Source: Symsagittifera roscoffensis (lineage: Eukaryota; Xenacoelomorpha; Acoela; Convolutidae). Taken from it: DNA of 64,000 nucleotides. Shown piece after piece: positions 60,939 to 64,000 of the stretch. The stretch's first letter is position 1, and each line of letters starts with the position of its first letter. The translations under genes were made by a program, and so were the position numbers. The stretch lies in the NCBI RefSeq assembly GCF_963678635.1, contig NC_087066.1, positions 30,137,301 through 30,201,300 on the forward strand. The letters are read 5' to 3'. Under the pieces are notes generated by a model that was not told the DNA's origin, did no database searches, and saw nothing but the letters and a program-made list of their open reading frames with translations.

Positions 60939-63191
60939 ATGAGTAATTTGTTATCCCATCAAAATCAGCATCTAATCATATTGACATCAAATTTGAAGCT
61001 ATTGAATGTTCCCGAAACCTTCAAATTCGACGCCTTGAATCTCTCTGCTTCACTTAGATCTACTAAAGAAATTTCGAAATTCGCAGACAGTTGGATGAAG
61101 TTTTTTCCAAGTGTTTACAAAGATGAAGCAGAAATCAAAACTTCTCATAATTACCCAGGTGACAAGCCAGATATTCGTCTGGTGTCACAAATACAAAGTG
61201 ATTATTCTGATTTTGAGACTGCGTTTGTCCAGAATGCCGTTTCGGTAATACAAGAGTACCTGAAAATGACATACCTGTGTAACTTTTTACCAGTTGCTGT
61301 AGACATCCCGAGTACTTTATTAGATCGGATTCAGTCAGAGCTAATCGAAAGCAAAATTCAGACACAGAGAGGCTTTGTACCTTACTCGTGGAGTAGTGCA
61401 ATTCCTTCAGTTTGCTTCTTCAATTTTGAAGATGTGCAAATGAATAATGTTGAATTTCGCGTGATGGTAGTTTTGCTGTGGATAAACATCAGCGAAAACC
61501 AGAGGAACAAGTTTCAAACTGGGCTTCTTTCTTTGATCACTAGAGCAACCATAAAATTAGCCATTGTTCAGAACGCTGGTTACACTAACGACAACATAAA
61601 ACAGGAGGAAGAGGCGCAAAACACAAAGATCAGACTGGAATTGGAAAAGTTGTTGAAATATCTTGAATCGGGAAAAAGTTTAATCGTTGGGACCATTTAC
61701 TACAACTTTATGCCATTCAAATTGATAACCCACTCAAATCAATTGAAAATTCGCCAACCAAAAATAAAAGGCATCAATCTTCTCGAAGGACCCGGAGGTG
61801 ATCTTGTTTTCCAGTTACACGATGTCTACAAAAAAGAACACCTGGAAGAGCTAATTAAATGTGGAATTACACGTGTACTTATCTTGGGCGATGTTGGGAA
61901 TTTCCATTTTTACACGGTGGAATATTTTTGGAGCACATATCTCATTTTTCAGTCTGACCATTTTGCTAATCAATTTGAAGTTCATCTGTTCCATGCTAAC
62001 GTTTATCATGAGTTCAACTATCTTCTCAGATGGAATCAGTTTCTACGTGAGCAGACTCAGAACAAATTACCAAATCAAATGGAACTTGCTGCAGAAACTC
62101 TTTGGACACAGAAAACGCAGATTCCGTCTTCGGGACCCAGTAGTAGATGGAAGAAGTGGAAATCAAAAGCAACCGAGTTCAATCGTCTCAAAGACCCATT
62201 CAATGCTCTTAAATTGTACCAGAACATTGCTTTTTATCTAAGCTGCGAGATCACGATGCGTGACGAAAAAACTATTGACAAAAAAAGCGTGACAATGTCC
62301 GTTAAAAATGGTCCAAAACAAATGGCTAAGCTTCTGACCAACAACAGCGAAATATTTTTGAATTGCATGAGCGCATGGACACAAAAGTTTATGGACGCAA
62401 ACAGGGAGGAATTATCGCTCGAATTCTGTGGTTTTTACGCTATTTCCTATTCACTTATGGCAATCTGGATATACCCGTTCTGGCATCGGAGCTACGAACT
62501 GATAAGAGAAATCAGGACTAGGATTGCAAATGACAGTTTCAATGAAAATGATTCTTTGCTCGAGAAATTGATCGAACAAGATATGCATACAGGAGCAATA
62601 ACTGGTTTACGCGGTGAAAATTTCGAATGGTCGTTAGATTCTGACTCCGTTGCAGAGTTAAAACGAATCGACGAACAACGACTTGAATACAAAAAAAGCA
62701 TCATGAGCTATCTGAAATCACTGGAAATAATCGGGCAACGAAAGGAATTGGCACGTTGCTTAGCTGACTTCGCGCAGAAAAGTTTGATGACAATTGAAGA
62801 AGATAGATCAGATACAACTGACATCCTCGAATACTGGATTTTCAAAATGTCAAGCCTTATAAACCTGAACGATTTCTCTATTCGCTGTGCTTTGGAAGCA
62901 CTGGAGTGGCTTCCAAATCAGAAATTTGCAACAGACATATTAAGTACGTCTTTACTTGTCTTGACCGAAGGAGTTAGTGAGGCTAAAGAAATTGCCAAAG
63001 AAATAGGAGAACAGCAATTCTTCAAATGGTCTGCCAGACGTCCAATTGCGCCAAAAAACTTTCGGAGGAGTCATATTTGGAAAGATGTAAGAAACAAATG
63101 TTTGAGTACGGAGACAACGACGAGCGATGTCAGCCTTAACGAAGTCGACAAAAAAAATAAGGTTAACATATTGCAAAATTCAATCTTGTAA
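60939..63191 (+). CDS. Intronless 750-aa protein of unrecognised function
   Basis: A single open frame of 2,253 bases starting at ATG 60939 (MSNLLSHQNQHLIIL). An earlier ATG at 60929 is out of frame and stops after two codons. The protein looks soluble and mostly helical, with no signal peptide. A beta-rich middle near residues 280-350 reads GINLLEGPGGDLVFQLHDVY and then GITRVLILGDVGNF, glycine turns that recall a nucleotide- or SAM-binding fold without matching a motif I can name. A basic segment SSRWKKWKSKATEF is near 405, and the C-terminal third is helical (ENDSLLEKLIEQDMHTG, RIDEQRLEYKKSIMSYLKSLEIIGQRKELARCLADFAQK). Codon use is balanced, unlike the A-rich LTR element. A 198-bp piece is duplicated at 63460. 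It may be a host gene, a retrocopy or a captured viral gene. I cannot choose. Confidence 0.7.
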   Translation: MSNLLSHQNQHLIILTSNLKLLNVPETFKFDALNLSASLRSTKEISKFADSWMKFFPSVYKDEAEIKTSHNYPGDKPDIRLVSQIQSDYSDFETAFVQNAVSVIQEYLKMTYLCNFLPVAVDIPSTLLDRIQSELIESKIQTQRGFVPYSWSSAIPSVCFFNFEDVQMNNVEFRVMVVLLWINISENQRNKFQTGLLSLITRATIKLAIVQNAGYTNDNIKQEEEAQNTKIRLELEKLLKYLESGKSLIVGTIYYNFMPFKLITHSNQLKIRQPKIKGINLLEGPGGDLVFQLHDVYKKEHLEELIKCGITRVLILGDVGNFHFYTVEYFWSTYLIFQSDHFANQFEVHLFHANVYHEFNYLLRWNQFLREQTQNKLPNQMELAAETLWTQKTQIPSSGPSSRWKKWKSKATEFNRLKDPFNALKLYQNIAFYLSCEITMRDEKTIDKKSVTMSVKNGPKQMAKLLTNNSEIFLNCMSAWTQKFMDANREELSLEFCGFYAISYSLMAIWIYPFWHRSYELIREIRTRIANDSFNENDSLLEKLIEQDMHTGAITGLRGENFEWSLDSDSVAELKRIDEQRLEYKKSIMSYLKSLEIIGQRKELARCLADFAQKSLMTIEEDRSDTTDILEYWIFKMSSLINLNDFSIRCALEALEWLPNQKFATDILSTSLLVLTEGVSEAKEIAKEIGEQQFFKWSARRPIAPKNFRRSHIWKDVRNKCLSTETTTSDVSLNEVDKKNKVNILQNSIL

Positions 63192-63198
63192 TTTTAGG

Positions 63199-63223
63199 CA
63201 TATGTAGATCTAGAATTCTCGAG
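63199..63223 (+). other. Cluster of five overlapping restriction palindromes
   Basis: CATATG, AGATCT, TCTAGA, GAATTC and CTCGAG occur within 25 bases, eight bases after the stop codon. This resembles a cloning polylinker. Flanking sequence looks genomic, so chance is possible. Confidence 0.3.
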
Positions 63224-63459
63224 GAGTTCAAAAAAGTTTTCAGAATGTTTTCTTTCGACATTTTTTGGCCAATGAAAAAACTTTTGAAATAGGTTAACAT
63301 AGTATGAAAAAGCAGTATAAAAATAGATCACAAAATTGAGGGAAAAAAACAAGGCTTGTTTATTCTATATTTATGATAACCGTTCACATAGCAAAACAAC
63401 ACTGCTCGTATCAGGACAAAGACCTGAAATTTTGACTGCTTTTTAAGGTCTGTGGAATC

Positions 63460-63657
63460 TTGATCGAACAAGATATGCATACAGGAGCAGTAACTGGTTT
63501 ACGCGGTGAAGAATTCGACTGGTCGCTAGATTCTGACTCCCTTGCAGAGTTAGAACGAATCGACGAACAACGACTTGAATACGAAAAAAGCATCATGAGC
63601 TATCTGAAATCACGGGAAATAATCGGGCAACGAAAGGAATTGGCACGTTGCTTAGCT
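63460..63657 (+). pseudogene. Partial copy (198 bp) of the 750-aa gene
   Basis: Aligns at a constant offset of 892 bases to 62568-62765, without gaps, covering LIEQDMHTGAVTGLRGEEFDWSLDSDS through ELARCLA. About nine amino-acid differences are seen over 66 residues. It starts abruptly after unrelated sequence and ends where hAT-like repeat sequence begins, so only part of one exon-like stretch was copied. It is not a gene on its own, but it shows that a second version of this gene exists or existed. Confidence 0.85.
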
Positions 63658-63847
63658 TTTCCAAAAAAGGCTAAAAACGCCTTTTTCCTTTTTTTTTCTC
63701 AAAATTGTGCCTGCGGCTAAAACAGTGTCTTTTTAGTGCTTCGGAAGAGCTCACAAAATCAATTTGGTCGGCCTAAAAAAATCGAAAAAATGTTCGAACA
63801 ATTTTTGAGAATTTGACCCCCTTCAGAAGCTCCTAGATCTACCCCTG
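63658..63847 (-). mobile_element. hAT-like MITE fragment, minus strand
   Basis: Minus strand starts CAGGGGTAGATCTAGGAGCT at 63847 and contains GGCCGACCAAATTGATTTTG and TGAGCTCTTCC, matching 12970-12995 of the complete copy. The other end breaks into the partial gene copy. Confidence 0.65.
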
Positions 63848-64000
63848 GGTCCTGGAAACAAAGCCAAGGGCGGGTCCTCGTTTTGAAAATTTCTTCGTTT
63901 TTGGGCTCTTTTCGGAAAATTTTGACTAAAAAATTGCTTTGTTCGGTAAGATAATTGTCCCAAATTTGCCATATTGGCAAACTTTAAAACCCCATAACTT
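63848..64000. other. Window end, probably more MITE-type sequence
   Basis: TTTTGACTAAAAAATTGCTT and CCAAATTTGCCATATTGGC resemble internal parts of the hAT-like repeat. No gene is visible. Confidence 0.35.

Overview
The window looks like a repeat-dominated, AT-rich region of a metazoan (animal) nuclear genome. Evidence: GT-AG introns, an SLC22-like major-facilitator transporter exon pair, several Ty3/Gypsy LTR elements, a LINE-type reverse transcriptase, hAT-like MITEs, long satellite arrays and two 200-base assembly gaps (13402-13601 and 60146-60345). I see no bacterial operon structure and cannot name the species.

The centrepiece is an apparently intact, very large envelope-bearing Ty3/Gypsy element on the + strand (24054-42910, 18,857 bp). 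Its two 410-bp LTRs read as identical by eye and are flanked by ATTA, so the insertion looks recent. Inside, in order: a primer-binding site, a 77-aa leader ORF, a candidate splice donor, a 155-aa ORF overlapping the next, a single 2,740-aa Gag-Pol ORF with complete protease, RT, RNase H and D-D(35)-E integrase motifs, two tiny membrane ORFs joined by ATGA, an ATG-less 378-codon frame, an 872-aa envelope-like ORF, a 139-aa Pro/Ser-rich ORF joined by ATGA, a further accessory ORF with an ATG-less N-terminal extension, and a 1.5-kb 3' region that begins with a small intron directly after the last stop codon. Relatives of this element recur at 7725-11916 (minus, 5' part), 15340-17879 (3' part, then duplicated to 20933), 45950-46835 (3' part) and 50213-53470 (minus, 3' part). 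They allow the leader ORF, accessory ORF, post-stop intron and an LTR hairpin to be compared between copies.

Layout: 1-2530 decayed Ty3/Gypsy element (minus); 2962-3497 tandem 261-bp repeat; 5641-6752 terminal-inverted-repeat element; 7725-11916 5' part of a family member (minus); 12903-13289 hAT-like MITE with 8-bp target duplication; 13602-14527 a 787-bp spaced direct repeat; 14590-15310 integrase fragment of another element; 15340-21882 family 3' end plus a decayed gene, tandemly duplicated with a 3,054-bp period; 22594-23952 last two exons of an SLC22-like transporter; 24054-42910 the intact element; 44420-45440 LINE relic; 45950-46835 family 3' end; 47375-47560 integrase crumb; 48090-48925 TIR-element relative; 50213-53470 family 3' end (minus); 53815-60145 purine-rich higher-order satellite; 60939-63191 an intronless 750-aa gene of unrecognised function, with a 198-bp partial copy behind it.

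Only two host-type genes are convincing: the transporter exons and the 750-aa ORF. Almost everything else is mobile-element material in different stages of decay.
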